A DNA stretch of 64,000 bases from an uncultured Campylobacter sp. (lineage in GTDB: Bacteria > Campylobacterota > Campylobacteria > Campylobacterales > Campylobacteraceae): the NCBI RefSeq assembly GCF_963518785.1, contig NZ_CAUQKJ010000006.1, positions 1 to 64,000 of the forward strand, read 5' to 3'. A program made the position numbers and the translations under genes. The notes beneath the pieces are model-generated. The model was not told the origin of the DNA. It saw only the letters and a list, made by a program, of their open reading frames with translations, and did not search any database. Shown here piece after piece: positions 63,696 to 64,000 of this stretch. How positions within the stretch are numbered: position 1 is the stretch's first letter; each line of letters starts with the position of its first letter.

Positions 63696-64000
63696 TTAAC
63701 GAAAAGAGATCGTAAATATTGCGCCTTCGTCGGAATTCGCAGCGCTTATGCTCCCTCCGTTTTTTTCGATTATCATCTTGCTCATATATAGCCCGAGCCC
63801 ACTGCCCTGCTGTTTTGTCGTAAAGTGCGGCTCAAAAATTTTATCTAGCTGCGCTTCATCGATGCGGCTTGCGTTATTTTCGATCGTGATTACTCGCTCG
63901 TCCTGTTTTAAAAATGAACGAATTTTAATCTCGCGCCGTTTAAGCGGCACGTCCAAAAATGCCTCCTTTGCGTTGTTTATGATGTTTATTAGCACCTGGA
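63696..64000 (-). CDS. Sensor histidine kinase, C-terminal fragment (MccS-type)
   Basis: Only the HATPase_c part is inside the window; the frame runs off the end at 64000. N-box NIINNAKEA, G1-like IENNASRIDE, F-box IFEPHFTTK and G2 GSGLGLYMSKMIIEKNGG are all present. The first Met of the visible frame is an internal GTG, so the gene continues upstream. It lies about 100 bases before mccA on the same strand. Wolinella has a two-component system, MccRS, at this place that switches on mcc expression, so this is the likely equivalent; the regulator gene would lie beyond the window. Confidence 0.85.
   Translation of the reverse strand, partial: QVLINIINNAKEAFLDVPLKRREIKIRSFLKQDERVITIENNASRIDEAQLDKIFEPHFTTKQQGSGLGLYMSKMIIEKNGGSISAANSDEGAIFTISFR

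Overview
The window looks like chromosomal DNA of a Campylobacter species from the anaerobic, relatively GC-rich oral/intestinal group (C. gracilis, C. rectus, C. showae or C. concisus type). Evidence: a CiaB homologue; a Campylobacter-style fldA / conserved-hypothetical / DUF2325 gene run; an epsilonproteobacterial nitrous oxide reductase with a C-terminal cytochrome c domain; and an MccA-type sulfite reductase operon. Codon use is GC-rich, but spacers are filled with AT-rich words built on AAATTT and AAATTC, and these words also run into coding sequence. The species call is inference. I found no rRNA, tRNA, CRISPR array or intact insertion sequence.

Layout. 0.2-9 kb: thioesterase, CiaB, two unassigned membrane proteins and a large Aas-type transporter/acyltransferase/acyl-ACP synthetase, interspersed with three copies of a GC-rich, hairpin-forming intergenic element. 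9.5-16 kb (minus): flavodoxin, two companion genes, an aspartate-racemase gene broken by one nonsense codon, and pyruvate:ferredoxin/flavodoxin oxidoreductase. 16.8-18 kb: an MFS exporter. 18.3-26.2 kb (minus): a seven-gene run larA-larC-larE-larB-DUF2809-ttdA-ttdB with dcuB just upstream. It pairs a nickel-pincer 2-hydroxyacid racemase system with an L(+)-tartrate dehydratase and a C4-dicarboxylate carrier.

26.5-38.6 kb (plus): a nitrous oxide respiration cluster (beta-propeller protein, nosZ, B, D, G, C1, C2, H, F, L, then an 829-base gap, nosY and a second NosL-like gene). 38.8-41.5 kb: a CooS/CODH-family protein with a long His-rich N-terminal extension and an Asp in place of one canonical C-cluster Cys. 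42-44.1 kb: an iron-type ABC permease and ATPase preceded by the decayed end of their binding-protein gene. 44.1-48.6 kb: a hairpin-rich repeat, a DUF4139 protein and a duplicated pair of anchored proteins separated by a frameshifted mini-gene. 49-50.5 kb (minus): a small hydrolase and a DUF364 protein.

50.8-64 kb (minus): a sulfite respiration cluster of the Wolinella mcc type. It runs from a histidine kinase (cut by the window end) through mccA (seven CXXCH plus one CX15CH), mccB (FKBP), mccC (Fe-S), mccD (NrfD) and ccsA1 (dedicated haem lyase). It continues through a Sel1 protein, a double NosL-domain protein and a MacB-like ABC exporter with accessory membrane proteins. The two respiratory clusters share copper-delivery (NosL) parts, as expected because NosZ and MccA are both copper enzymes.

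The strongest candidates for something undescribed are the lar-ttd-dcuB operon (possible nickel-dependent tartrate or malate stereo-inversion) and the deviant His-rich CooS protein next to the nos cluster.
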